A stretch of 64,000 bases of DNA from contig NZ_CANMZM010000003.1 in the NCBI RefSeq assembly GCF_947502395.1, positions 496,001-560,000 of the forward strand, in the 5' to 3' direction. Each line of letters starts with the position of its first letter. The stretch's first letter is position 1. The notes beneath the pieces were generated by a model. It saw only the letters and a list, made by a program, of their open reading frames with translations, ran no database searches and was not told the DNA's origin. Positions 9,094 to 17,382 of the stretch are shown here, piece after piece. Both the position numbers and the translations under genes were made by a program. The DNA is from an uncultured Erythrobacter sp. (GTDB taxonomy: Bacteria > Pseudomonadota > Alphaproteobacteria > Sphingomonadales > Sphingomonadaceae).

Positions 9094-11370
9094 TCACAGC
9101 GCTCCCAGAGATAGAGGCTGACCCTGGACGCGATACGCGAACCGCTCTCTCCTCCACCACAGGCTCAGGCCTGAGCCCGCGATCAACAGCGCAATGCCAA
9201 GCGCGAGCGTAAGCCGATAGCCGGTGGAAGTATTGGGCAGCTCCAGCCGCTGACGCTCTTCATGATCGCGGGCCGGAAGATCGCGACTGACTGCGGCAAG
9301 TTGCGCGCCGAATAAGCGGTCAAAGTCCCAACCGGCTGGCAAGAGCAAGGGCAGCTCCTCTCGGACAAGTCGTGCTCCATCCGGGCGGCTTGGGGTCTCA
9401 TCGACAGCGATCAAGCTCGTACGGCTGGTGACCAGGTGGAAGTCCATTCCCAGTTCCTCAATCGAGGCGTCCGCGCGCTCGTATGTGGTCTCGCCCGAAT
9501 ACCGTTCGGCTTCGACCTCCGAGATGCGACGGCGTGCCCACAGCTTGGCGACGACATCGCTTTCGCTTGCCTGTGAGAGATCGATGCTCTGCGACCAGCG
9601 CTGACCTTCAATTGTGCCACTCACCGTCAGAGTGCCTTGGAGGTGTTTGGTTCGGCCGAGCAGGACCAGCGGCTCGCCCGCATAAAGGTCAGGCAGATCG
9701 CGCGGGGCAAAGTCGATATTGCCGCCAGAGACTCTCGCGATAAGATTGGTCGCCACCGGCTTGCTCAGTCGATCGAGCAGGCGCTGCATCTGCGATTCAG
9801 CCTCATCGCGATAGCCCACATGGGTGAAGGTCCCGCGCCCTTCCTCTGCCATGCGGCGCATCAGGAAGGTGTTGGGCGCTGAGCCAATCCCCACCATGAA
9901 GACGCGGGCTTTGCCACGGTTTTGGCTGATCTCGCGCATCATCTCGGCCTCATTGGAGAGCGAACCGTCAGTGAGAAAGACGATTTGGCGCAGATGCGTC
10001 TCGCTGGTCTTAGCGCTTAAGGCCGCTTGCAAGGCAGGGAGCATTTCGGTGCCGCCTTCCGCCTCGAGACCGTGCGTAAAGCTCTTGCCAATCGCGATGT
10101 TTTCATCACTTGCGGGCACGGCGCTCACGAACAGCTCGTCCATAGTGTCGTCAAAGCGGATAATGTTGAAGCGATCCTGCGGACGCAGCGTTTCCAGCGC
10201 GTAGAGCAGACTGCGGCGAGCAGCAGGCATGGAGTCGCCCGCCATCGAACCCGAATTGTCGATCACGAAGATCATCTCGCGAGGTGGAGCTTCGGCACTT
10301 CTACGCTCCGCGCTAGGCGGCGTGATTGTTGCCATCACGTAATCAAGCGCACCGTGGCTCTGCTTAAACAGACCAAGCTCCGGTGCATCTCCCCCAGCGC
10401 TCCAGCGCAGCTCGAAATCGCGGTTTGCTGGCACGGCTCCGTCTTTGAGCGTCACAGTACGCGTGTCACCTTGGCCCTTGATATTGACCGCGTGATAGGG
10501 ACTGGAGATCGCCTCAGCGGTGAAGCCAGGATCAAGGTTTACAGTGATTGAAACAGGATTAAGGCCTCCACCTGCGCGTGCCGCCATCGCCGGGTCAGCT
10601 GTCGGCGCCAGTATGTCGCTCGAGCCTGCAAGCAGGGCTGCGCGAGCAAGCGAACCGCTGGCCCCTTTACCGACAGAAGCGCCACCCGCGACATAGCGCG
10701 GCCCCACCACCAGCGGCATTCTTAATGAGTAATCGCCCTTGATCTGCTGGATCGGAGCCTGGAGCTCGATTTGCACCAAGACCGTCTCACCCGGCCCAAC
10801 ATTTGCGATTGAGTTGCGGAACATATTGGGGCGGTGCTGTTCAACAAGGCCCGCTTTCTGGCCGTTTGCTTTTGCTTCTTCGTAGATCTGCTTCGCTTCT
10901 TCCTTGGGTTTGATCTTGCCTGAGAAGATGCGGTCACCGACCACCATTTGCAGAGTGTCTACTGCGCCGTTGTCGGGAAGGGGGTAGAGATAGGTCGCCT
11001 CCATCCATTCCTCAGATGTGTTGCGGAAGGCCTGCGTTACCGTCACGCGGGCGGTCTGGCCCGAGACATTGGCGACAATATCGGTGCCCAGTCGGACAGC
11101 GGGCACGCTTGTGGCGATCCCTTCGCTGCTCGTGCCGCGAAGCATAAGGCCGCCGTCCGATGGGGAAGGAGTGAAATTGGCTCGTTCTGCTCTGGGCAAT
11201 GTTTGTGATGGTATCGCGGCAGCGCTTGGATTGGCGCCAGCACGGGATCCCAGCGACATTGCTGTGACCGCGAACAAGGCCAGAATCCCCAGAACTCCCA
11301 GCACCACAACTGCATCCCGGTTCGGGAATGCGTCCATCTTCATCACAATTCGTCGCATGTAAGCCTCCAT
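9094..11370 (-). CDS. Marine-proteobacterial sortase target protein: VIT + VWA domains with C-terminal LPNTS sorting signal
   Basis: VIT-like domain (VTVTQAFRNTSEEWMEATYLYPLPDNGAVDTLQMVVGDR), VWA/MIDAS MIFVIDNSGSMAGDSM, C-terminus LPNTSTGYRLTLALGIALLIAGSGLSLWWRRERFAYR. Confidence 0.9.
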   Translation of the reverse strand: MEAYMRRIVMKMDAFPNRDAVVVLGVLGILALFAVTAMSLGSRAGANPSAAAIPSQTLPRAERANFTPSPSDGGLMLRGTSSEGIATSVPAVRLGTDIVANVSGQTARVTVTQAFRNTSEEWMEATYLYPLPDNGAVDTLQMVVGDRIFSGKIKPKEEAKQIYEEAKANGQKAGLVEQHRPNMFRNSIANVGPGETVLVQIELQAPIQQIKGDYSLRMPLVVGPRYVAGGASVGKGASGSLARAALLAGSSDILAPTADPAMAARAGGGLNPVSITVNLDPGFTAEAISSPYHAVNIKGQGDTRTVTLKDGAVPANRDFELRWSAGGDAPELGLFKQSHGALDYVMATITPPSAERRSAEAPPREMIFVIDNSGSMAGDSMPAARRSLLYALETLRPQDRFNIIRFDDTMDELFVSAVPASDENIAIGKSFTHGLEAEGGTEMLPALQAALSAKTSETHLRQIVFLTDGSLSNEAEMMREISQNRGKARVFMVGIGSAPNTFLMRRMAEEGRGTFTHVGYRDEAESQMQRLLDRLSKPVATNLIARVSGGNIDFAPRDLPDLYAGEPLVLLGRTKHLQGTLTVSGTIEGQRWSQSIDLSQASESDVVAKLWARRRISEVEAERYSGETTYERADASIEELGMDFHLVTSRTSLIAVDETPSRPDGARLVREELPLLLPAGWDFDRLFGAQLAAVSRDLPARDHEERQRLELPNTSTGYRLTLALGIALLIAGSGLSLWWRRERFAYRVQGQPLSLGAL

Positions 11371-11522
11371 TCATCTCAATTCCTTATCTCCATATCGGCA
11401 ACGTTTTGCGGAGCACCACGGCCAAGAAAGGCCAATTTCCGCCGCTTTGTGCGGGATGAGTGGAGAGGCAGTGATGGGATGTGCGGATCTGTCCGGATCG
11501 GTGCGGAAAAGAGGAGGAAACG

Positions 11523-12281
11523 ATGGGATATGCGGGTGTGATTGGAGAATTTGACGACGCTGTAGTCGCGGTGCGGCTGCGCGAAGAGATCGCGCGCCAA
11601 AGGATTTCGCGCGCTGGCTTGGCGCAATCCGCCCGGCTCTCAGTCTCGACGCTGGAAAAGGCACTGTCGGGTCGCAGGCGCTTCACCTTGGCCACAATTG
11701 TCCGGCTCGAAGAGGCGCTCGGCGCTTCTTTGCGGGGCAGCGCAGTGGCTGAACCCGAGCTTGCAGTCGCAAGTCCTATGCTCGCGCCGGCCGAAATGGG
11801 CTCCTACTCGCGCCCGGCCGTTCGTTGGATCGAAGGTGAGTATCTGACCTTGCGCGCCAGCTTTGGCGAGGACGGCGCGGTGTACGCCTATCGCACCGAT
11901 ATTCGCTGGGACGACGCCAAGGGACATCTGATCTTTTCAGAAAGCGATCGGTTGGACGCGACCTTCGAGCAAGGAGGATTTGTCTCCATGCCTCATCTGT
12001 CGGGTCACACCTATTTGATGACCTCCGAAGCGGGCCAATATCGCATGATCATGCTCGGTAGAGCCACGCGAGAGCAGCGCATGTTTGGCCTGCTCTCAAC
12101 GCTTCAGGTGGGCAAGGGCTCGCAATTGGTGCCGGTCTCTTGCCCCGTGGCCTTTGTGCCGCTGGAGGAGGTCGTCGATCCGGTTTTTGGCCTTGTGAGC
12201 GAAGGCCACGCACGGCTCGAAGAATACCGGGTCGTACTAAACATGGCGATGGGCGATGACTTTTGCAGGCTGAGGGAGTGA
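11523..12281 (+). CDS. XRE-type helix-turn-helix transcriptional regulator
   Basis: MGYAGVIGEFDDAVVAVRLREEIARQRISRAGLAQSARLSVSTLEKALSGRRRFTLATIVRLEEALGASL; HTH in N-terminal 70 aa, C-terminal domain of unknown function. Confidence 0.8.
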   Translation: MGYAGVIGEFDDAVVAVRLREEIARQRISRAGLAQSARLSVSTLEKALSGRRRFTLATIVRLEEALGASLRGSAVAEPELAVASPMLAPAEMGSYSRPAVRWIEGEYLTLRASFGEDGAVYAYRTDIRWDDAKGHLIFSESDRLDATFEQGGFVSMPHLSGHTYLMTSEAGQYRMIMLGRATREQRMFGLLSTLQVGKGSQLVPVSCPVAFVPLEEVVDPVFGLVSEGHARLEEYRVVLNMAMGDDFCRLRE

Positions 12282-12287
12282 TATCCA

Positions 12288-12914
12288 ATGATCGTCGTCA
12301 TTGAGGGGATTAGCGCTGCTGGAAAGACCACTTATGCGCGCCAGTTTGGCGAAGGTCGATGGGTGCCCGAAATCCCGGTGAAAGGTGACTTGCCAGATGC
12401 AAGCGCGAGCCTTGATGAGCACGCGCACTTTTGGGTGGAGCACAACGTGCGTAAGTTTCAGATGGCACTGGAGATCGAGCGCGAGCATGGAATCGCGGTC
12501 TGCGATACCGATCCGATGAAGATCCACTATTCATGGTGCATGGCGCGTGCTGGTTTTCCTTGGCCAGACAAGTTTGCAAATGCGCGGGTCTTTGTTCGCG
12601 AGGCGATTGCTAGCAGTAGGCTTGGATTTGCGGACCTGTATTTGGTCAAGCGCATCGAACCATCGGTGGCCCGCGCGCAGAAAGAAGGCGACCCGACACG
12701 AAGGCGCGAGAATTTCGAACAGCATCTCGCTTTGCAGCCGCATTTGATTCGTTGGTTTGGCGCGATGTCGGAGGTCTTTCCGGGAAGGATCCGATGGGAT
12801 TTTCCAGAGAAGGAGACGTTGCTAGCGGAGCTCAAAAACAAAGCGCCGGAGGAAAACCCCCGGCGCTTCGATGTTTCTGCGTTTGATGCGCTATTGGAGC
12901 GACTGCCGGAATAG
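12288..12914 (+). CDS. P-loop kinase-like protein (AAA family)
   Basis: Walker A at N-terminus MIVVIEGISAAGKTTYARQ; small size (208 aa) and C-terminal LALQPHLIRWFGAMSEVFP. Substrate unknown. Confidence 0.6.
   Translation: MIVVIEGISAAGKTTYARQFGEGRWVPEIPVKGDLPDASASLDEHAHFWVEHNVRKFQMALEIEREHGIAVCDTDPMKIHYSWCMARAGFPWPDKFANARVFVREAIASSRLGFADLYLVKRIEPSVARAQKEGDPTRRRENFEQHLALQPHLIRWFGAMSEVFPGRIRWDFPEKETLLAELKNKAPEENPRRFDVSAFDALLERLPE
12834..12868 (-). terminator. rpoH terminator located inside the 3' coding end of the convergent kinase gene
   Basis: Minus strand AAGCGCCGG-GGGTTTTCCT-CCGGCGCTT followed by TGTTTTT; 9-bp perfect stem. Confidence 0.6.
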
Positions 12915-12917
12915 AGC

Positions 12918-13871
12918 TTACGCCATTCCCGGCATCAGCCGATCACCTGCGATCCGCTGCATAGCTTTTTGCAGTTTTTCAAAAGCGCGCACTTCAATCT
13001 GGCGGATACGCTCACGGCTGACGTCGTAAACCTGTGAGAGCTCTTCTAAAGTCTGTGGGCTTTCTGTCAGCCGGCGCTCGGTCAGGATGTGCTGCTCACG
13101 CTCATTAAGCGAGTCCATCGCCTCAACCAGCATTTCGTGGCGCACATGGGCCTCTTCGGCGTCGGCAACCGTCTCGTCCTGAAGCGGGCCATCGTCAGTT
13201 AGCCAATCCTGCCATTCACCCGCACCCTCTTCGCCATTGCGCATGGGGGTGTTGAGCGAGCCATCGCCGCCCATCATCATCCGGCGGTTCATGTTGACGA
13301 CTTCCTGCTCTGGCACGCCCAGATCGGTCGCGATCTTGGTCACGTCATCCGGGTGCAGATCGGAATCGTCATAGGCTTCGAGTTGTTTCTTCATCCGGCG
13401 AAGGTTGAAGAACAGCTTTTTCTGAGCCGCGGTGGTGCCCATTTTGACAAGGCTCCACGAGCGCAGGATATATTCCTGAATGCTCGCTTTGATCCACCAC
13501 ATTGCGTAGGTCGCGAGGCGGAAGCCGCGATCGGCTTCGAATTTCTTGACGCCTTGCATCAGGCCCACATTCCCCTCGGAAATGAGGTCCGAGACGGGCA
13601 GGCCATAACCACGATAGCCCATCGCAATTTTCGCGACGAGACGCAGGTGGCTAGACACCAGCTGCGAGGCGGCTTCGGGATCTTCGTGCTCCTCATACCG
13701 CTTAGCGAGCATATATTCCTGCTCAGCGGTCAGCACGGGGTATTTTTTGATTTCCGACAGATAGCGATTGAGGCTTTGCTCGCCGCTCAGCGCCGGAACT
13801 GCTGCTTTAGTGCTCACGTTTTTTCCAACCTTTCTTGCGTCGACCTCTATTGCCGGACCCCTAATGGGCAT
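12918..13871 (-). CDS. rpoH: RNA polymerase heat-shock sigma factor (sigma-32); GTG at 13819 is an alternative start
   Basis: LNRYLSEIKKYPVLTAEQEYMLAKRYEEHED..AASQLVSSHLRLVAKIAMGYRGYGLPVSDLISEGNVGLMQGVKKFE and RpoH-box-like LRSWSLVKMGTTAAQKKLFFNLRRMK. Confidence 0.96.
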   Translation of the reverse strand: MPIRGPAIEVDARKVGKNVSTKAAVPALSGEQSLNRYLSEIKKYPVLTAEQEYMLAKRYEEHEDPEAASQLVSSHLRLVAKIAMGYRGYGLPVSDLISEGNVGLMQGVKKFEADRGFRLATYAMWWIKASIQEYILRSWSLVKMGTTAAQKKLFFNLRRMKKQLEAYDDSDLHPDDVTKIATDLGVPEQEVVNMNRRMMMGGDGSLNTPMRNGEEGAGEWQDWLTDDGPLQDETVADAEEAHVRHEMLVEAMDSLNEREQHILTERRLTESPQTLEELSQVYDVSRERIRQIEVRAFEKLQKAMQRIAGDRLMPGMA

Positions 13872-13930
13872 CCGGAGTTACGGGCCACTTGGTTACATAT
13901 ATGCGAAAAATGCGCCCTTTGCAGCGCAAT

Positions 13931-15259
13931 TCATCGATTAGAACGGCTAAGTTCGTCGATTAGTTCCCTCATGTCTGCAGGTAAATCCGCGACAAACCGT
14001 ATCACTTCTTGGCTAATGGGGTGAATAAACCCCAGCTCGGCAGCATGTAATGCCTGTCGAGCGAAATTCAGCTCAGAAAGCAGCGGTTTCAGGGACTTCG
14101 GCGTCTTTCCGTAGAGTTGATCTCCTAATAGCGAATGACCGATTGATGCACAGTGAACGCGCACCTGGTGGGTACGGCCGGTTTCGAGGCGACACTCGAT
14201 CAGTGAACTCGAATCCAACCGTTCGAGTATCTTGTAATGGGTAATGGCGTGTTTCCCGCGTGAGGAATTCTTTGTGAGCACAGCCATTTTCTTTCGGTTT
14301 GCGTCCGAACGGCCCAGTTTCTCGTCAATTGTGCCTTTTGCGGGAGCTGGGTGGCCTCCACAGACAGCCAAATAGCGCCGATGCACCGAGTGTTCAGCAA
14401 ATTGGGCAGCGAGACCTTCGTGTGCGGTATCGGACTTGGCAACGACGAGCAGCCCTGAGGTGTCTTTATCAATGCGGTGGACGATGCCGGGACGAGCCAC
14501 GCCCCCGATGCCGGATAGAGAACCGCCGCAGTGATGAAGCAGCGCATTGACCAGAGTACCGTCGGGATTGCCCGCGGCAGGGTGAACCACCATGCCAGCA
14601 GGTTTGTTGATGACAATCAGATGCTCATCCTCGAACGTCACATCGAGCGGGATATCCTGCGGTTTTGCTTCTGGTTCGACGGCGGCGGGCACGGTGATGC
14701 GAAATGGCGCGCCCTCGGCCACCTTTGCGCTGGCAGACATCGCAGGTTTGCCGTTCAATTCTACCCGGCCCTCAGCGATCAAGGCTTGAACACGCGCCCG
14801 CGAAAACTCCGTCGCGTCAGCAAGGGCTTTGTCGAGCCGGGCAGGGGCAGTGATTGTGCCTGTGATCTCCGTTTGAGTGCTCTGAAGAGAAAAGTGCGAT
14901 CCTTCGACAAGCTCAGGATGAGCGGTTCCGAGGGTATCAAAAAAATGTCCTTCCGCTCGTCCTGAGCTTGTCGAAGGACTGCTCTTACTTTTGGCGTGCT
15001 TTGACACGGCATCCCAATCACCACGGACCAGTGCGAGCTTCTTGGCCCGCGACCACCCCTTTACCCGTCGCTCAAACTCAAACGCCTCTTGCCGCGAACC
15101 AAACTCACCCGACCAGACCAACTCAACCGGTAACCGTTCGGCAGTAAACTGTGATCCCTCTCCAGCCTTGTGCTGGGCGAGGCGATGTTCCAAGTCATCG
15201 GTGTGTCCGGTGTAAAACGCACCCCCGCGGCAATGCAGAATGTAGGTCCAGAACGCCAT
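13931..15259 (-). CDS. Single ORF: N-terminal GIY-YIG nuclease domain fused through a repeat-derived linker to an RluD-type 23S rRNA pseudouridine synthase
   Basis: MAFWTYILHCRGGAFYTGHTDDLEHRLAQHKAGEGSQFTAERLPVELVW (GIY-YIG); linker SSPSTSSGRAEGHFFDTLGTAHPELVEGSHFS; then S4-like ARLDKALADATEFSRARVQALIAEGRVELNGK and catalytic PGIVHRIDKDTSGLLVVAKS. Confidence 0.9.
   Translation of the reverse strand: MAFWTYILHCRGGAFYTGHTDDLEHRLAQHKAGEGSQFTAERLPVELVWSGEFGSRQEAFEFERRVKGWSRAKKLALVRGDWDAVSKHAKSKSSPSTSSGRAEGHFFDTLGTAHPELVEGSHFSLQSTQTEITGTITAPARLDKALADATEFSRARVQALIAEGRVELNGKPAMSASAKVAEGAPFRITVPAAVEPEAKPQDIPLDVTFEDEHLIVINKPAGMVVHPAAGNPDGTLVNALLHHCGGSLSGIGGVARPGIVHRIDKDTSGLLVVAKSDTAHEGLAAQFAEHSVHRRYLAVCGGHPAPAKGTIDEKLGRSDANRKKMAVLTKNSSRGKHAITHYKILERLDSSSLIECRLETGRTHQVRVHCASIGHSLLGDQLYGKTPKSLKPLLSELNFARQALHAAELGFIHPISQEVIRFVADLPADMRELIDELSRSNR
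14900..14978. repeat. Palindromic interspersed repeat (translated as the linker of the GIY-YIG/RluD ORF)
   Basis: Left arm TCCTTCGACAAGCTCAGGATGAGCGG (14900-14925) and right arm CCGCTCGTCCTGAGCTTGTCGAAGGA (14953-14978): 26-nt arms with one mismatch. Confidence 0.9.
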
Positions 15260-15284
15260 GACCACCGCTAGAAAGGAAAAACGG

Positions 15285-15336
15285 TCCTTCGACAAGGTTC
15301 CTCCTGAGTCGGCCGAAGGGCTCAGGACGAGCGGGG
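15285..15336. repeat. Degenerate copy of the same TCCTTCGACAAG...CTCAGGACGAGCGG repeat family
   Basis: TCCTTCGACAAGGTTCCTCCTGAGTCGGCCGAAGGGCTCAGGACGAGCGGGG in the divergent interval between the GIY-YIG/RluD ORF and the JAMM gene. Confidence 0.7.
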
Positions 15337-15350
15337 AAAGGGTGATTGTG

Positions 15351-15734
15351 ATGTGGGAGGGGGTATTGGGCGAACTTCACCGCTCAGCTCGCAAAGCATA
15401 CCCTCGCGAAGCCTGCGGGATTTTGTTGGGTGAGGGTGCGCAGATCACGCAATTTGCTGAAGCGGCCAATGTGCATCCGACCCCTGAAACTCACTTCGAA
15501 ATCGATCCGCAAGCGCTGATCGACGCGCATCGTTCGGAGCGTGCTGGGGGCGCGCAAATCCAAGGCTATTTCCATTCGCACCCCAATGGACAGGCTACCC
15601 CCTCGGTCATGGATCAGGATATGGCCGCGCGAGACGGCAGGATCTGGGCAATTTTGGGGGAAAATGAGGTGAAATTCTGGCGCGATGCTCCGGAGGGATT
15701 TGAACCGCTTTCCTACAGCGTAACGGCGGAATAA
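15351..15734 (+). CDS. M67/JAMM (Mov34/MPN) family metallopeptidase
   Basis: ATG at 15351 (MWEGVLGELHRSARKAYPREACGILLGEG); JAMM motif GYFHSHPNGQATPSVMDQDMA. Confidence 0.88.
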   Translation: MWEGVLGELHRSARKAYPREACGILLGEGAQITQFAEAANVHPTPETHFEIDPQALIDAHRSERAGGAQIQGYFHSHPNGQATPSVMDQDMAARDGRIWAILGENEVKFWRDAPEGFEPLSYSVTAE

Positions 15735-15813
15735 GATTGGTCCCATGCACCGAACAAATGGCCGTTTTTTGTACCACTCTAGTGGAACAGTTTCGACCAA
15801 CGGTGGCCCCGGA

Positions 15814-15852
15814 GGTTTTTTGGTCTTAGACAGTGTCTCAAGTGTCTCAAAC
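15814..15852 (+). promoter_or_regulatory. 39-nt conserved element upstream of chpT (copy 1)
   Basis: GGTTTTTTGGTCTTAGACAGTGTCTCAAGTGTCTCAAAC; 35/39 identical to the complement of 38316-38354; contains tandem GTGTCTCAA x2 and palindrome AGACA-G-TGTCT. Confidence 0.6.
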
Positions 15853-15875
15853 CGGAAAAGGGTTCACCGGCTTCC

Positions 15876-16529
15876 ATGACTTCTCAGACTGATCTCGCCG
15901 CGCTTTTATGTTCGCGCCTTTGCCATGATTTGTTGTCGCCTGTGGGCGCTCTATCCAACGGGATAGAGTTGCTGGCCGATGAAACCGATCCAGAGATGCA
16001 GAAACGCTGTGTCGAGCTGCTCGAGCAAAGCGCCAAGACCAGCACCGATAAGCTTAAGTTCTTCCGACTGGCCTTTGGCGCAGCGGGCGGATTTGGTGAA
16101 TATGTGCCGGTCGAAGAAGCACAGGAAGTGATCGGTTCTCTGGCAGCCGATGCCAAACGGGTTGAGCTGAACTGGGCACTTTCAGATGCAAAACTGCCGA
16201 AAGCCGCGGTGAAGGTTATGCTCAATCTCGCGCAAATCGCGCTCGATGCGCTGGTTCGGGGCGGCACTCTCGACATCGGGGCAGAGCGCACCGGAGGGAA
16301 TGTCGAAATCGTCGCACGTGCTACAGCAGAGAAACTCGCTTTTGACGAGACAATTGGACAAACGCTTCAGGGCGAACTTCCGGAATCCGAAATCACAAGC
16401 CGGACGGCCGCCGCTCATATGATTGCCTTGCTGGCCAAGGACATGGGCGGTGGATTGCAGTTTGCTCTGACGGATGGTGCGCTGGTGCTCGGCGCGGTTC
16501 TCCCCGAGCCAGAGGGCATGATTGGGTGA
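15876..16529 (+). CDS. chpT: Histidine phosphotransferase ChpT-like
   Basis: LAALLCSRLCHDLLSPVGALSNGIELLADETDPEMQKRCVELLEQSAKTSTDKLKFFRLAFGAAG: HDLxxPVGA(I/L)xNGxEL motif and C-terminal pseudo-ATPase domain. Confidence 0.88.
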   Translation: MTSQTDLAALLCSRLCHDLLSPVGALSNGIELLADETDPEMQKRCVELLEQSAKTSTDKLKFFRLAFGAAGGFGEYVPVEEAQEVIGSLAADAKRVELNWALSDAKLPKAAVKVMLNLAQIALDALVRGGTLDIGAERTGGNVEIVARATAEKLAFDETIGQTLQGELPESEITSRTAAAHMIALLAKDMGGGLQFALTDGALVLGAVLPEPEGMIG

Positions 16530-17284
16530 GCCCTATACCTCCAAAGGATGCGCCATCAGGTGATTGGCGCGATATGGAGGTGAGCGAGCTGGTTCACCGT
16601 GTTGAACCTTCGCCCAATTGCAATGATCGCAAACTGCCGATCAGCATGTTGGTGATCCATTACACTGAAATGAAGCCAGTGGAGACCGCGCTTGATCGGC
16701 TGACTGATCGTGAAGCCGGTGTCTCCGCACATTACCTCATCACCGAAGCGGGCGAAGTGATCCAACTGGTCAGCGAGGCCAAGCGGGCCTGGCATGCGGG
16801 TGCTTCCTACTGGCGTGGGATCAAGGATGTGAACTCGGCCAGCATCGGGATTGAGTTAGACCATCCGGGTCACGCCGGCGGATATCGCGGCTTTGAAGAG
16901 GCGCAATTTGAGGCTTTGGTACCCTTGGTAGCTCGGATCGTCAAAGATCACGATATCGCGCGGACCAATGTGGTGGGGCATTCCGATGTAGCCCCGATGC
17001 GCAAGGTGGATCCGGGCGAACTTTTCCCATGGGAACGCTTGTCGGAATACGAGCTATGTCTGTCCACACCGGCGAAGTTTGAGCAGGCTGATCCATTCGA
17101 CAATGATGGTGCCTTCATCCTGGCGCTTGAGCGTTTTGGCTATGACATCACTGAGGGTCGCAAGGCGATTGAGGCCTTTGAGCGTCGCTGGCGGCCAGAG
17201 AGGATCGAAGGCAAGCCTGACGCGCAATTGGGCGCGATTTTGTGGCAATTGCTGCTGGAGCGCGATCAGGGACTGGCGCGATGA
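16526..17284 (+). CDS. N-acetylmuramoyl-L-alanine amidase (Amidase_2, AmiD-like)
   Basis: LVIHYTEMKPVETALDRLTDREAGVSAHYLITEAGEVIQLV, WHAGASYWRGIKDVNSASIGIELDH, VVGHSDVAPMRKVDPGELFPW; 4-nt overlap with chpT. Confidence 0.92.
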   Translation: MSPIPPKDAPSGDWRDMEVSELVHRVEPSPNCNDRKLPISMLVIHYTEMKPVETALDRLTDREAGVSAHYLITEAGEVIQLVSEAKRAWHAGASYWRGIKDVNSASIGIELDHPGHAGGYRGFEEAQFEALVPLVARIVKDHDIARTNVVGHSDVAPMRKVDPGELFPWERLSEYELCLSTPAKFEQADPFDNDGAFILALERFGYDITEGRKAIEAFERRWRPERIEGKPDAQLGAILWQLLLERDQGLAR

Positions 17285-17382
17285 TCAACTGTGGCACGCG
17301 TTCAATTTACAAATGCTCACAGCATCACATGGGAGAATGTGCTCTAATCGTTGAATAAGACAATATCTGGGAGGGATTGACT

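Noticed and set aside
13353-14024. 223-aa plus-strand ORF opposite rpoH
   Set aside because: Shadow ORF; rpoH on the minus strand is unambiguous.
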